45,615 bases of DNA from Acidobacteriota bacterium (lineage in GTDB: Bacteria; Actinomycetota; Acidimicrobiia; Acidimicrobiales; Palsa-688), in contig JAGWSF010000005.1 of assembly GCA_028876385.1 (NCBI GenBank), forward strand, positions 1 through 45,615. The letters are read 5' to 3'. Under the pieces are notes generated by a model that worked only from the letters and a program-made list of their open reading frames with translations, did not search any database and was not told the DNA's origin. Positions 31,381 to 39,730 of this stretch are shown piece after piece (the first letter of the stretch is position 1; every line of letters starts with the position of its first letter). Position numbers and translations under genes: made by a program.

Positions 31381-32823
31381 GTGACCTACGCGGTCATCGG
31401 CGGGGGCGTGGCCGGGCTGGCCGCAGCGTGGGAGCTGGCCCGGGCCGGCCACCCCGCCCACGTCTACGAACCGGGCCGCATCGGCGGGAAGATCCGCACG
31501 TCGCCTTTCGCCGGCCGGCCGGTGGACGAGGGGCCCGACGCCTTCCTGGTGAGGACCCCCGACGCCACCGACCTGTGTTCCGAGATCGGGTTGGGCGACC
31601 TGGTGGCCCCGTCGGCCGGGCGCACGCTGCTGTGGACCCGGGGACGCCTGAGGCGCCTGCCCGACGGGCTGGTGCTCGGCGTCCCCGGCCGCTTGGGGCC
31701 GGTCATCCGGTCGGGTCTACTCGGTCCCGGGGGGCTGGCCCGGGCCGCCCTCGACCTGGTGCTGCCCCCATCGCACCCGGCCGGCGACGTCAGCGTGGGG
31801 GACCTGGTCACCGGCCGGTTCGGGCGGCAAGTGGCCACCCGGTTGGTGGAGCCCCTTCTCGGGGGCATCCACGCCGCCTCGCTCGACGAGCTGAGCGCCG
31901 AGCTCACCGCTCCCCACCTGCTCGCCGCGGCCCGGCGCCACCGCAGCCTGCTGCTCGGACTGCGGACCCAGACGGCCCCCGTCGGCACCCAGTCAGGGCC
32001 CATCTTCCTGACCCCGGCCGGGGGAACGGGACGCCTGGTGGAGGAGCTCGAGAAGGCCCTGCGGGCGGCTTCCACGGTGTTCCACGCCGAGCCCGTCGAG
32101 GCCGTCAGGGCAGGCGCAGGCCAGGCAGGCGAAGCAGGCCCGACCGTCGGTCCGGGGGGAGGGAACGCCACGGTGAGCGTCACCACTCCCTCCGGGTCAC
32201 GCGATTACGAGGGCGTGGTGCTGGCCGTGCCGGCACCGGTGGCGTCCCGCCTGCTCGGCCCGGCCGCCCCGGCCGGTCTGGGATCCATCCGCTTCACCTC
32301 GGTGGCCCTGTTGACCGTCTCCATCCCGGCGTCTCAGTGGAGTCCCCCGGCCGGCTACAACGGCTTCCTCGTGCCCCACGACGAGCACCGACTCATGACA
32401 GCCTGCTCCTTCTTCACCAACAAGTGGCCGGCGGCCGGAGTCGATGCCGGACACCACATCGTGCGCGTCTCCGCCGGTCATTCCCGCGACGGGAGAGTCG
32501 ACCGCCTCGACGACGCCGAACTGACAGCCAGCCTGATAGCCGAGCTGTCCCGCGCCGTCGGTAGCCCGCTGCAGCCGGCGGAGAGCCGGCTGAGCCGCTG
32601 GCCGGATGCCTTCCCGCTCTACCAGGTCGGCCACGGGTCGGTCGTCGAGGGGATCGAGCGGGCCCTGGCCGCCTGGTCGCCCCGGGTCGCCGTCGCCGGG
32701 GCGAGCTACCGCGGTGCGGGAATCCCGGCGTGCATCAAGTCGGGGCGCTCGGCGGCGCGCACGGTGCTGGCTGCCGGCGCCCGGCCCGAAGCCGGAACCG
32801 GCCTGACCGCGGAGCCGGCCTAG
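31381..32823 (+). CDS. hemG: Protoporphyrinogen/coproporphyrinogen oxidase (HemG/HemY/CgoX family)
   Basis: FAD-dependent oxidation of porphyrinogen to porphyrin. The protein is 480 residues from a GTG directly before the dinucleotide-binding motif IGGGVAGLAAAWELA. Other landmarks are KIRTSPFAGRPVDEGPDAF, DLVTGRFGRQVATRLVEPLLGGIHA, FLTPAGGTGRLVEELE and the C-terminal GASYRGAGIPACIKSG FAD contact. Whether the substrate is protoporphyrinogen IX or coproporphyrinogen III cannot be read; many Actinomycetota use the coproporphyrin route. Operon with hemE. Confidence 0.92.
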   Translation: MTYAVIGGGVAGLAAAWELARAGHPAHVYEPGRIGGKIRTSPFAGRPVDEGPDAFLVRTPDATDLCSEIGLGDLVAPSAGRTLLWTRGRLRRLPDGLVLGVPGRLGPVIRSGLLGPGGLARAALDLVLPPSHPAGDVSVGDLVTGRFGRQVATRLVEPLLGGIHAASLDELSAELTAPHLLAAARRHRSLLLGLRTQTAPVGTQSGPIFLTPAGGTGRLVEELEKALRAASTVFHAEPVEAVRAGAGQAGEAGPTVGPGGGNATVSVTTPSGSRDYEGVVLAVPAPVASRLLGPAAPAGLGSIRFTSVALLTVSIPASQWSPPAGYNGFLVPHDEHRLMTACSFFTNKWPAAGVDAGHHIVRVSAGHSRDGRVDRLDDAELTASLIAELSRAVGSPLQPAESRLSRWPDAFPLYQVGHGSVVEGIERALAAWSPRVAVAGASYRGAGIPACIKSGRSAARTVLAAGARPEAGTGLTAEPA

Positions 32824-32868
32824 GCGATTCCGGAGCCGACCTGACCCGGCCCGAGCCCCAGCACCTCC

Positions 32869-32914
32869 GAGGCGCCTCCGGGCCGGCGGAGAAGGCCAGC
32901 CCCGGTGAGGGGCT
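32869..32914. terminator. Cluster of stem-loops between convergent hemG and alpha/alpha-toroid genes
   Basis: GAGGCGCCTC (32869-32878) is self-complementary. CTCCG (32876-32880) pairs with CGGAG (32887-32891) around a 6-base loop. AGCCCC (32898-32903) pairs with GGGGCT (32909-32914) around 5 bases. They fill the 90-base gap between convergent genes and may terminate both; no U-tract is present, as is common in high-GC actinobacteria. Confidence 0.4.
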
Positions 32915-33981
32915 CAGCCCCGGTGGTCGCGACTACTGCCCACGTTCTCCGAGACCCGGGTCACGTCGACCACCCCGGGAAGGCTCTCACCGCGAAACAG
33001 GCCGGCCGCCGGGGTGTCACCCCAGAGGGCGTGGTCGGCGAGAAGCACCGCGGCCGCGGTGTAGGTGGTCCGTTCGCCGCCGGGGTAACGCACGCACTGG
33101 GGGTGCACGCAGCCGGTCCAGTAGGAACCGTCGTCCTCGCGCATGTGCCGGGTGGCGGTCACCAGGTCCCCGGCGAGGTCGACGAGGCCCACGGCGTCTA
33201 GGGCCATGGCACACTCGGCCGTCTCGGCGGCGGTGACCCACGGCTCGTCCGACACGCAGCGCACCCCCACCCCGTCCATCACGAACTCCGACCAGCGGGA
33301 CTCGATCCGCTGCACCGCGGTCTCCCCCTGCAGAGCGCCCGAGAGCACCGGGTAGTACCAGTCCATGGCCCAGCGGTCCTTGGGGGCGAACGCCGAGGGG
33401 CGGTGGGCGATGGCGTCGACGACCCGGTCGGCGGCCAACTCCCACTCGGGGCGCTCATGGCCGAGCCGCTCGGCGGTGGCGATGGCGCAGCGGAGGCTGT
33501 GGTGGATCGAGGCCGTCGAGGTGAGCAGGGCGTAGCGGCCCCGCTGGCCGTCGGGGTCCATGGACCACAGAATCTCGCCGCCGGGCTGTTGGAGGCGCAG
33601 GGCGAACTCGATGGCCCCCTCGACGACCGGCCACAGCCTCTCCAGGAAACCGATATCACCGGTGATCAGATGGTGCCACCACGCCCCGGCAGCCACATAG
33701 GCGCCGACGTTGGGGTCCCGGCGGGGGTCCTCCACGCCTTCGGCCAGGTAGTAGCGGCACCACCCGCCGTCCTCTAGCTGGTTGGCGGCGAGCCATTCGA
33801 ACGCCCTCTCGGCTTCGTGGCGTCGACCGGCGAGCAGCAGCGCCATGGCCGCCTCGGTGTGGTTCCAGGGGTCGCAGTGACCGCCGTGAAACCACGGGAT
33901 CATCCCGTTGGGCAGCTGCACGGAGGCGATCCACTCGGCGGTGGCCGCCACCTCCTTGCGGCTCAGCGGCTGGTGGCTCAT
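32914..33981 (-). CDS. Prenyltransferase/terpene-cyclase-like alpha/alpha-toroid protein
   Basis: The protein has 355 residues and no signal peptide. Repeated helical hairpin units carry the motifs ASVQLPNGMIPWFHGGHCDPWNHTEAAMALL (in parts), ANQLEDGGWCRYYL and QQPGGEILWSMD, recalling the alpha/alpha barrels of squalene-cyclase-like proteins and family 15 glycoside hydrolases. Databases often label such proteins prenyltransferase, but no catalytic motif of either group is certain. It is the last gene of a minus-strand set after a GT4 glycosyltransferase and a methyltransferase, and overlaps the latter by ATGA, so it probably modifies the same glycan or glycolipid. Confidence 0.65.
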   Translation of the reverse strand: MSHQPLSRKEVAATAEWIASVQLPNGMIPWFHGGHCDPWNHTEAAMALLLAGRRHEAERAFEWLAANQLEDGGWCRYYLAEGVEDPRRDPNVGAYVAAGAWWHHLITGDIGFLERLWPVVEGAIEFALRLQQPGGEILWSMDPDGQRGRYALLTSTASIHHSLRCAIATAERLGHERPEWELAADRVVDAIAHRPSAFAPKDRWAMDWYYPVLSGALQGETAVQRIESRWSEFVMDGVGVRCVSDEPWVTAAETAECAMALDAVGLVDLAGDLVTATRHMREDDGSYWTGCVHPQCVRYPGGERTTYTAAAVLLADHALWGDTPAAGLFRGESLPGVVDVTRVSENVGSSRDHRG

Positions 33982-34697
33982 CCCGGCTTCCGGAAGTAGG
34001 TCACCAGGCTCTTACCCATGACCGGGTTGAGGAGGGCTTCGGGAACCCGGGTGAACGGCGTGTGGGCGGTGATGTCCCAGACCAGCATCCGGTGGTAGGC
34101 CTTCACGAGGCGGTGATCGTCGCGATCGACGCCCACCGCGGCCCGAAGCCACCAGTAGGGGCTGTGCAGGGAGTGGGCGTGGTGGGAGGCGTAGCGCTCC
34201 AGCCCGGCTTCTTCGACGCGCGACACCAGCGCCGAAGCGCGGTAGATGCGGATATGGCCACCGGGCTTGTTGTGGTAGTCGTCGGAGATGGCCCAGGTCA
34301 CCAACTCGGGCCACCAGCGGGGGACGGTGATGGCCATCGTGCCGCCCGGGCGCAGCACCCGGGTCAGCTCCCCGATGGCCTGACGGTCGCCCGGTATGTG
34401 TTCGAGCACCTCGGCGGCGATGATCCGGTCGAAGGCCCCGTCGGGGAACGGCAGCTCCAAGGCGTCGGCGACCATGGCCGACCCCCGGCCACCCCCGGCC
34501 GCCACGACGGGATCGTCCGCAGCCAGGCCTTTCATCATCCAGCTCACGTCTTTGACCTCGGCCGCGTCGGCATCGACGGCGGTGACCGAAGCACCCCTCC
34601 TCATGGCCTCGAAGGCGTGACGGCCGGCGCCCGCTCCCAGGTCGAGCAGCCGGTCACCCGGGCACACCCCGAGGCGGTCGTAGCGGACGGTCAGCAC
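33978..34697 (-). CDS. Class I SAM-dependent methyltransferase
   Basis: The protein has 239 residues from GTG 34697, which overlaps the glycosyltransferase stop (GTGCTGA). Motif I is LLDLGAGAGRHAFEA (about 19-33), the acidic residue ending strand 2 is in VTAVDAD, motif II/III is FDRIIAAEVLEHIP, and LRPGGTMAITVP is the post-motif segment. The C-terminal third (WWLRAAVGVDRDD onward) is lineage-specific. The much longer frame up to 35687 is a shadow across the glycosyltransferase. Its acceptor is probably the sugar product of the neighbouring GT4 enzyme; that is inference from the operon. Confidence 0.88.
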   Translation of the reverse strand: MLTVRYDRLGVCPGDRLLDLGAGAGRHAFEAMRRGASVTAVDADAAEVKDVSWMMKGLAADDPVVAAGGGRGSAMVADALELPFPDGAFDRIIAAEVLEHIPGDRQAIGELTRVLRPGGTMAITVPRWWPELVTWAISDDYHNKPGGHIRIYRASALVSRVEEAGLERYASHHAHSLHSPYWWLRAAVGVDRDDHRLVKAYHRMLVWDITAHTPFTRVPEALLNPVMGKSLVTYFRKPG

Positions 34698-35965
34698 CTG
34701 GGCGCGCCCCGCTGCTTCTCCTCGATGACCCACCGGTAGCTGTCGGCCGTGGCGGCCGCGCAGGCCTGCCAGGTAAACCGCTCCAGGACCCGGCGGCGCC
34801 CCTGCTCGGACAAGCGGGCGGCCAGCTCCCGGTCGGCGAGGACCCGCTCGATGGCTGCGGCCAGCTCGCCCGAGTCGCCGGGGGTGACCAGGAGTCCGGT
34901 CTCGCCGTCCCGGCCCACCACCTCCGGCAGGGCCCCGCCGCTGGTCGCCACCAGGGGCACCCCGCACGCCATGGACTCGACGGCCGGCAGCGAGAAGCCC
35001 TCGTAGAGGGACGGGACCACGGCGACCTCGGCCTCGGCGTACAGCTCGATCATGCGCTCGTTGCTGATGCCCGACTCGAAGGTCACCCCGTCGGATACGC
35101 CGAGCCGCTCGATGGCCTTGGCCACCGGGCTGTCGGCGCGCAGCTTGCCGACCACGACCAGGTGGGCTTCGGGGCGCTCGGTGCGGACCTTGGCCACGGC
35201 CTCCACAAGAGGAAGCAGGCCCTTGAAGGGCACATCGGCGCTGGCCGTGGTCATGATCCGGCCGGGAACCCGGGCGATGTCGGGCCGGGGTCGGAAGTGG
35301 TTCTGGTCCACCCCGATGGGAACGACCTCGAGCTGCTCCTCCCGAACGCCGTACTGCTCGACGATGTCGCGCTTGGAGGAGGACGAGACGGTGAGGATAC
35401 GGGGGATCTGCCGGGCCACCTTCATCTGCATCTGCAGGAAGCCGTACCAGCGGCGCAGCTGCTGGCGGCGCCGCCACGTGGGGGCGTGCTCCAGGTCCAG
35501 CTTGCGGTCCACGGTGACGGGGTGGTGGCAGGTGCCGAGCAGCGGCAACCCGCTGCTCATCACGTCGAGCAGGCCGGTGCCGAAAGTCTGGTTGTCGTGG
35601 ACCACGTCGAAGTCGCCCCGACGAGCGGCCAGCACGTCGCGGACCCGCCAGCTGAAAGTGCGGGGCTCGGGGAAGCCGGCGGTGCACATCAGGGCGAACT
35701 CGGCCAGGTCGTAGCGCGTCTTGAATTCGCGTGGGTGCGGGATCCGGAACGGGTTGTCAGGACGGTAGAGGTCCAGGCTGGGGACCGGCACCCAGCCCAC
35801 CCCCTCGTCGAGCTCCGGGTAGGGCTGACCGGCGAAGACGGTCACCCGGTGGCCCAGGTTGACCAGCTCCCGCGCCAGGTAGCGGGTGTATACCCCCTGC
35901 CCGCCCGAGTGGGGGTTACCCCGGTAGACGAGCAGAGCGACACGAAGCCCGTCGGTCCCGGCCAT
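34691..35965 (-). CDS. Glycosyltransferase family 4 (GT-B fold)
   Basis: The protein is about 424 residues from ATG 35965 (the frame reaches 35995). The N-terminal GT4 glycine-rich loop is RGNPHSGGQGVYTRYLARELV. The C-terminal domain (GT1 group) has VVPIGVDQNHFRP, LVVVGKLRADSP and the nucleotide-sugar motif E-x7-E in VVPSLYEGFSLPAVESMACG. It is likely a retaining enzyme in synthesis of a glycolipid or intracellular polysaccharide. First gene of the operon with the methyltransferase and toroid protein. An uncommonly AT-rich patch lies around 35980-36010 between it and lnt. Confidence 0.92.
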   Translation of the reverse strand: MAGTDGLRVALLVYRGNPHSGGQGVYTRYLARELVNLGHRVTVFAGQPYPELDEGVGWVPVPSLDLYRPDNPFRIPHPREFKTRYDLAEFALMCTAGFPEPRTFSWRVRDVLAARRGDFDVVHDNQTFGTGLLDVMSSGLPLLGTCHHPVTVDRKLDLEHAPTWRRRQQLRRWYGFLQMQMKVARQIPRILTVSSSSKRDIVEQYGVREEQLEVVPIGVDQNHFRPRPDIARVPGRIMTTASADVPFKGLLPLVEAVAKVRTERPEAHLVVVGKLRADSPVAKAIERLGVSDGVTFESGISNERMIELYAEAEVAVVPSLYEGFSLPAVESMACGVPLVATSGGALPEVVGRDGETGLLVTPGDSGELAAAIERVLADRELAARLSEQGRRRVLERFTWQACAAATADSYRWVIEEKQRGAPRC

Positions 35966-36009
35966 AAGCGTCAAATCCTTGTTGAGCGGTGACAAATTTG
36001 CAACTCGTT

Positions 36010-37638
36010 CTAGATTCCTGGGGCGGTGGTGCCGGCTCGGCTGAGCCGGCTCCGGAGTCGACTCAGCCGGCCGCGGAGCGCCCCCCGCCAGGCGACGAGC
36101 CAGCCGAGGAGGGCGATCAACGCCACTGATTCGTCACCGATGTGGTCATAGACCGTATACCCCGTACGCAGGGGCACCGTCGCCGACACGACCTGGGCCG
36201 CATCGAGGTGGCTCTTGCGGATCACTGCGCCCGTGGGGCTCACGACCGTGGCGTATCCGGTGGGTGTCACCTGCACCAGCCACCGCCCCGTCTCCCAGGC
36301 CCGGAGGCGGTCGGCGGCCACCTCCTGGGTGGGCACCTGGGTGCTCCGGTAGGACGCCGTGTTGGTCGGGACCACGAGCAGCTCACCCCCCGCCCGCACC
36401 CCTCCCCTGGCCCGCTCGTCGAAGAACACCTCGTAGGAGATCATCACCGCCAGCGGTGCGGCCGGGGTGGGGAGGAACCCCGACGAATGACCGGGGATGG
36501 CGTCGTATGGCACGTCGGCAAGGTTGAAGAGGCGTTGGATGACCGACCGGAAGGGCACGTACTCCCCGAAGGGCACCAGATGGTTCTTCACGTACCGGCC
36601 GACCACCTGCCCTTGCGGGTTCCAGGCCAGTACGTCGGTGCGGTAGTGGGTGGCCCCCACGGGCTGCTCAGCCCCTGACACCACCGTGGCCCCGTGGCGC
36701 ACGGCAAGCCGGGCCAGGTCGGCGGCGTCGGCCGCGTAGGTAGCCGCGCTCGACGCCTGCAGCACCCCTTCGGGCCACACGATGAGGTCCACCGGGCCGG
36801 ATATGGCGGCGCTCTCGCGTAGATGGCGTTCGAAGACGACCTGGGGATCGGTGTTGATGGCCCGCGTCCCCCGGGGACCCCCTCCCTGGACCAGGGCCAC
36901 CCGGATGGCCGCCCGGTGGCCGCCCGCGCCCGACGGCGACCATTGCCCGACCACCGGCAGGACGACGGCGAGGATCACCGCGCCCACCGTCACCGCCGGC
37001 GCCCGCCGCCGATCGTGAGCCGGGTTGTCCCGCCCACCCACCACCCATCGGGCCAGTTCGGCCAGGGCCACGCCGGCCAGCACCGTCTCGGCGGTGAGAG
37101 CCAGGCTCCCACCGAGGCGCAGCACCGCCGCCAAAGGTCCCGCCGCCTGACCGAGCGAGAAACCGCCGAGCGGGAGACCACCCAGGGGGAAGCGGTCACG
37201 GGCCCAGTCGGCCAGCACGAAGGTGCACGGCAGCCCGAGGGCCACGCCGCCGCGCCGGTGGGCCGGCACGAGGAGCACCGCGACCATCGAGTAGGCCGCG
37301 CTGATCACCACCAACGCCACGTAGCCGTAGACCGAGAACTCCTGCACCCAGGCCAGGCCCACGGCGAAGTCGACCAAGCCGAAGGCGGCACCGACGGCCA
37401 GGCGGACCCGGCGTCCCTGGCCGGGCAGCACGAAAGCCAGAACCCCGAGCCCCAACCACGCCAGCGGCCAGAACCCGAACGGCGGTACCGACAGCGCCAC
37501 CAGCCCACCCGCAACGGCCCCGGCCAGGACCGGGACCGTCCGTCCCGGCCGCCGGCGGGGACCCCCGGGAAGGGCGGAGGCCACCCCGGGGGGCTGGGTG
37601 GAGACGTCGGGCATAGGTCCCGAATGTTGCCGGTCCAC
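36010..37638 (-). CDS. lnt: Apolipoprotein N-acyltransferase, catalytic Cys replaced by Ser
   Basis: Integral membrane enzyme that N-acylates the lipid-modified Cys of lipoproteins. The protein has 542 residues, about seven N-terminal membrane segments (30-215), then a nitrilase-like domain and a last membrane segment. The catalytic Glu290 (IVWPEGVLQ) and Lys351 (VKNHLVPFGEYVPF) are in place. The expected nucleophile position reads ISYEVFF with Ser401 (codon TCC), where E. coli Lnt has Cys387. Spacing Glu-Lys-Ser (61 and 50) matches the E. coli triad spacing (68 and 52), so this is the right position. Activity or chemistry may be altered. Confidence 0.85.
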   Translation of the reverse strand: MDRQHSGPMPDVSTQPPGVASALPGGPRRRPGRTVPVLAGAVAGGLVALSVPPFGFWPLAWLGLGVLAFVLPGQGRRVRLAVGAAFGLVDFAVGLAWVQEFSVYGYVALVVISAAYSMVAVLLVPAHRRGGVALGLPCTFVLADWARDRFPLGGLPLGGFSLGQAAGPLAAVLRLGGSLALTAETVLAGVALAELARWVVGGRDNPAHDRRRAPAVTVGAVILAVVLPVVGQWSPSGAGGHRAAIRVALVQGGGPRGTRAINTDPQVVFERHLRESAAISGPVDLIVWPEGVLQASSAATYAADAADLARLAVRHGATVVSGAEQPVGATHYRTDVLAWNPQGQVVGRYVKNHLVPFGEYVPFRSVIQRLFNLADVPYDAIPGHSSGFLPTPAAPLAVMISYEVFFDERARGGVRAGGELLVVPTNTASYRSTQVPTQEVAADRLRAWETGRWLVQVTPTGYATVVSPTGAVIRKSHLDAAQVVSATVPLRTGYTVYDHIGDESVALIALLGWLVAWRGALRGRLSRLRSRLSRAGTTAPGI

Positions 37639-37669
37639 CGCCCGGCGGGCCAGTCGGACCTTCCTCTCC

Positions 37670-37675
37670 TACCAT
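37670..37675 (+). promoter_or_regulatory. -10 box before the GT2 gene
   Basis: TACCAT is eight bases before the GTG at 37684 and fits TAnnnT. It supports GTG 37684 as start over the in-frame TTG at 37675, which would lie within the box. Confidence 0.4.
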
Positions 37676-37683
37676 TGCCGGCG

Positions 37684-38382
37684 GTGATCTCGATCGTCAT
37701 GCCGGCCCACAACGAGGAGGGATACCTCGAGCCTGCGGTGAAAGCGGTGGTCGCCGGCATGGCGGCCCGCGGCCACGACTACGAGGTGATCATCGTCCAG
37801 AACGGGTCGTCCGACGGGACCAGCCAGGAGGCCGACCGGCTCGAAGCGGCGTATCCCCACGTCAGCGTGGTGAACCGGGCCGAGGCCGACTACGGAAAGG
37901 CGCTGCGGGACGGCTTCTTGCGGGCCCGAGGCGACATCGTGGTCAACTTCGACGTGGACCTCGTCGACCTCGACTTCTTGGACCGGGCCCTGGCGGTGAT
38001 GGAGGAGGGGCCGGCGGCGGTCGTCGTGGGCTCCAAGCGGGGTCCGGGGTCCGACGACCGACGGGGTCTGGCCCGGCGCCTGGTGACCACCACCTTCTCC
38101 CTGGTTCTGCGCTTCGGTTTCGGCCTGCGCAGCAGTGACACCCACGGCCTCAAGGCGCTGCGGCGCGGCCCGCTCGAGACTCTGGCGGCGCGCTGCCACT
38201 TCGGCCAGGACATATTCGACACCGAGCTCATCATCCGCGCTGAACGCAACGGCCTTCAGGTCCGGGAGATCCCCGTGGCCATCACCGACACCCGTCCGCC
38301 CCGCACGTCCATCGCCCGGCGGATACCCCGCACGCTGCTCGGCCTGGGCCGCCTCTGGCTGGTGCTACGCCGGGACCGCTGA
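37684..38382 (+). CDS. Glycosyltransferase family 2 (dolichyl-phosphate mannose synthase-like)
   Basis: The protein has 232 residues. GT-A motifs are ISIVMPAHNEEGYLEPAV at the N-terminus, VIIVQNGSSDGTSQEA, KALRDGFLRARGDIVVNFDVDL (with the D-x-D metal site), and a C-terminal segment GQDIFDTELIIRAERNG with the ED-like acceptor region. No membrane anchor is present. Such enzymes transfer a sugar to a polyprenyl phosphate; a GtrA membrane protein, a frequent partner, is encoded 0.7 kb away on the other strand. Confidence 0.9.
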   Translation: MISIVMPAHNEEGYLEPAVKAVVAGMAARGHDYEVIIVQNGSSDGTSQEADRLEAAYPHVSVVNRAEADYGKALRDGFLRARGDIVVNFDVDLVDLDFLDRALAVMEEGPAAVVVGSKRGPGSDDRRGLARRLVTTTFSLVLRFGFGLRSSDTHGLKALRRGPLETLAARCHFGQDIFDTELIIRAERNGLQVREIPVAITDTRPPRTSIARRIPRTLLGLGRLWLVLRRDR

Positions 38383-38394
38383 GCGGCCTCCCGA

Positions 38395-39120
38395 CTAGAC
38401 CGGGTCCGCCGGGCGTCGCAGAACTCTCAGGCTCCCGCAGGACCATTCGGGGACCTCCTGGAAACGCCCCGACTCGAGCGCCGCGCAGAAGATCTCGTAG
38501 GGCGGTCGGCCACCGTCGGCGGGATCGGGAAAGACGTCGTGGATGGCCAGGTAGCCCCCTTCGGCCACCTTGGGGGTCCAGCTCCGGTAGTCGGCCCACG
38601 CCACTTCGCGGCCGTGTCCGCCGTCGATGAACAGCAGGCTCAGAGGCTGACCCCACGCCGAGGCCACCACCATGGACGGCCCGACCACCAATACCACGGT
38701 CTCCTCGAGACCGGCTGCCTCCACCGCCCGGCGGGCCACCGGGAGGGTGTCCATCCGGCCGCTGCGGGAATCCACCAGGGACGCGTCGTGGTGCTCCCAG
38801 CCCGCCTGATTCTCCTCCGAGCCGCGGTGGTGATCCACCGAGAAGACCGGAGTCCGGAACGGGGCCGCGCCGAAGCCCAGGTAGAGGGCCGACTTGCCGC
38901 AGTAGGTGCCGATCTCGAGCAGCGGGCCGAGGCCGCTGCGGGCGGCGTACCGGGCCACGCCGAGGAGGGCTTGCCCCTCGTCATCAGGCATGAACCCCTT
39001 GACCGAGCGGATCAGCTCGAGCTGGTCGGGTCGCAGTCCCGGGTCGGCGGCATCGGTGGGGTCGGCGAGGGGATCGGCGGTAGGGGGCGCATCGGGCGGC
39101 ACGGGGAAGCCGGCCCTCAA
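38395..39120 (-). CDS. Class I SAM-dependent methyltransferase (Methyltransf_24 type)
   Basis: The protein has 241 residues from a TTG overlapping the gtrA stop as TTGA. After a Pro/Asp-rich N-terminus, the SAM site is GPLLEIGTYCGKSALYLG (about 80-97), followed by VFSVDHHRGSEENQ, LSLLFIDGGHGREVAWADY and GGYLAIHDVFPDPADGG. That pattern is typical of Methyltransf_24, a group found with glycan and antibiotic clusters. Coupled to gtrA, so probably part of the same envelope-sugar pathway. Substrate unknown. Confidence 0.87.
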   Translation of the reverse strand: MRAGFPVPPDAPPTADPLADPTDAADPGLRPDQLELIRSVKGFMPDDEGQALLGVARYAARSGLGPLLEIGTYCGKSALYLGFGAAPFRTPVFSVDHHRGSEENQAGWEHHDASLVDSRSGRMDTLPVARRAVEAAGLEETVVLVVGPSMVVASAWGQPLSLLFIDGGHGREVAWADYRSWTPKVAEGGYLAIHDVFPDPADGGRPPYEIFCAALESGRFQEVPEWSCGSLRVLRRPADPV

Positions 39121-39629
39121 GCGGCCGCCGGTGCGTCGTCGCGGTCGTCGGCGTTCTGATCGTGGTGGTGGTGCACGAACATGACGCTGTTGAAGATGAT
39201 GAACTTGGCCACCCAGAGCACTCCGAAAGCGGCGAAGTAGACCACTAGGACGGCCAGGGTCTTGGCCCCGTGACTGTAATGGTGGCTCTTGGCGTAACGG
39301 CCCATCCACCACACGGCCAGGGTCGAGAACGCCCATCCGAGGAGGGCCAGAGCCCAGAACGGGACGACCTCTTTCATCAGGTGGGATTTGCCCGACCGGC
39401 CCCACGCCCATTTCCGGTTCATCTCGTAGCTGGGGATGGCGGCGATGGTGGTGGCCAGGGTGCTGGCCAGGACCTCCCCCATGTTGAGGACGCCGACGAA
39501 GAAGAGAAGAAACAGGTTGCTGACGATCACGGCGACCACCGAGGCCATCGAATATCGGAACAACTTCTGACCCATCGGGCTGCGAAGCTTCTCTCGAAAC
39601 ACTGGGAGGGTGTTCGCCACGGCCACCAA
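39117..39629 (-). CDS. GtrA family membrane protein
   Basis: The protein has about 170 residues (start among TTG 39629, GTG 39626 or GTG 39620) and four membrane segments. The GtrA pattern is visible: KLFRYSMASVVAVIVSNLFLL first, then SYEMNRKWAWGRSG in the loop after segment two, and a pair of C-terminal segments ending FIIFNSVMF. GtrA proteins are thought to flip or support polyprenyl-phosphate sugars. The tail has four consecutive His (VHHHHDQNADDRDD), a possible metal-binding stretch not typical of the family. Confidence 0.9.
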   Translation of the reverse strand: MVAVANTLPVFREKLRSPMGQKLFRYSMASVVAVIVSNLFLLFFVGVLNMGEVLASTLATTIAAIPSYEMNRKWAWGRSGKSHLMKEVVPFWALALLGWAFSTLAVWWMGRYAKSHHYSHGAKTLAVLVVYFAAFGVLWVAKFIIFNSVMFVHHHHDQNADDRDDAPAAA

Positions 39630-39730
39630 GGCTATAGGACGGGCTGGAGGTAACCATGGTCAGCCAGCCAATATGAGGCGGTGCGCCGTCTGACCCCGCT
39701 CGAACCCACCTCGTCCCGCTCGCCGAACCA
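39630..39730. other. Divergent intergenic region between gtrA and tesB
   Basis: These 100 bases hold the promoters of both genes. I see no clear TAnnnT box at leaderless distance for tesB and no strong inverted repeat; a GGAGG at 39647-39651 precedes no plausible start. Confidence 0.3.

Noticed and set aside
34698..35687. Upstream extension of the methyltransferase frame
   Set aside because: It is a shadow of the GT4 gene; the SAM motif and family length fit a start at 34697.
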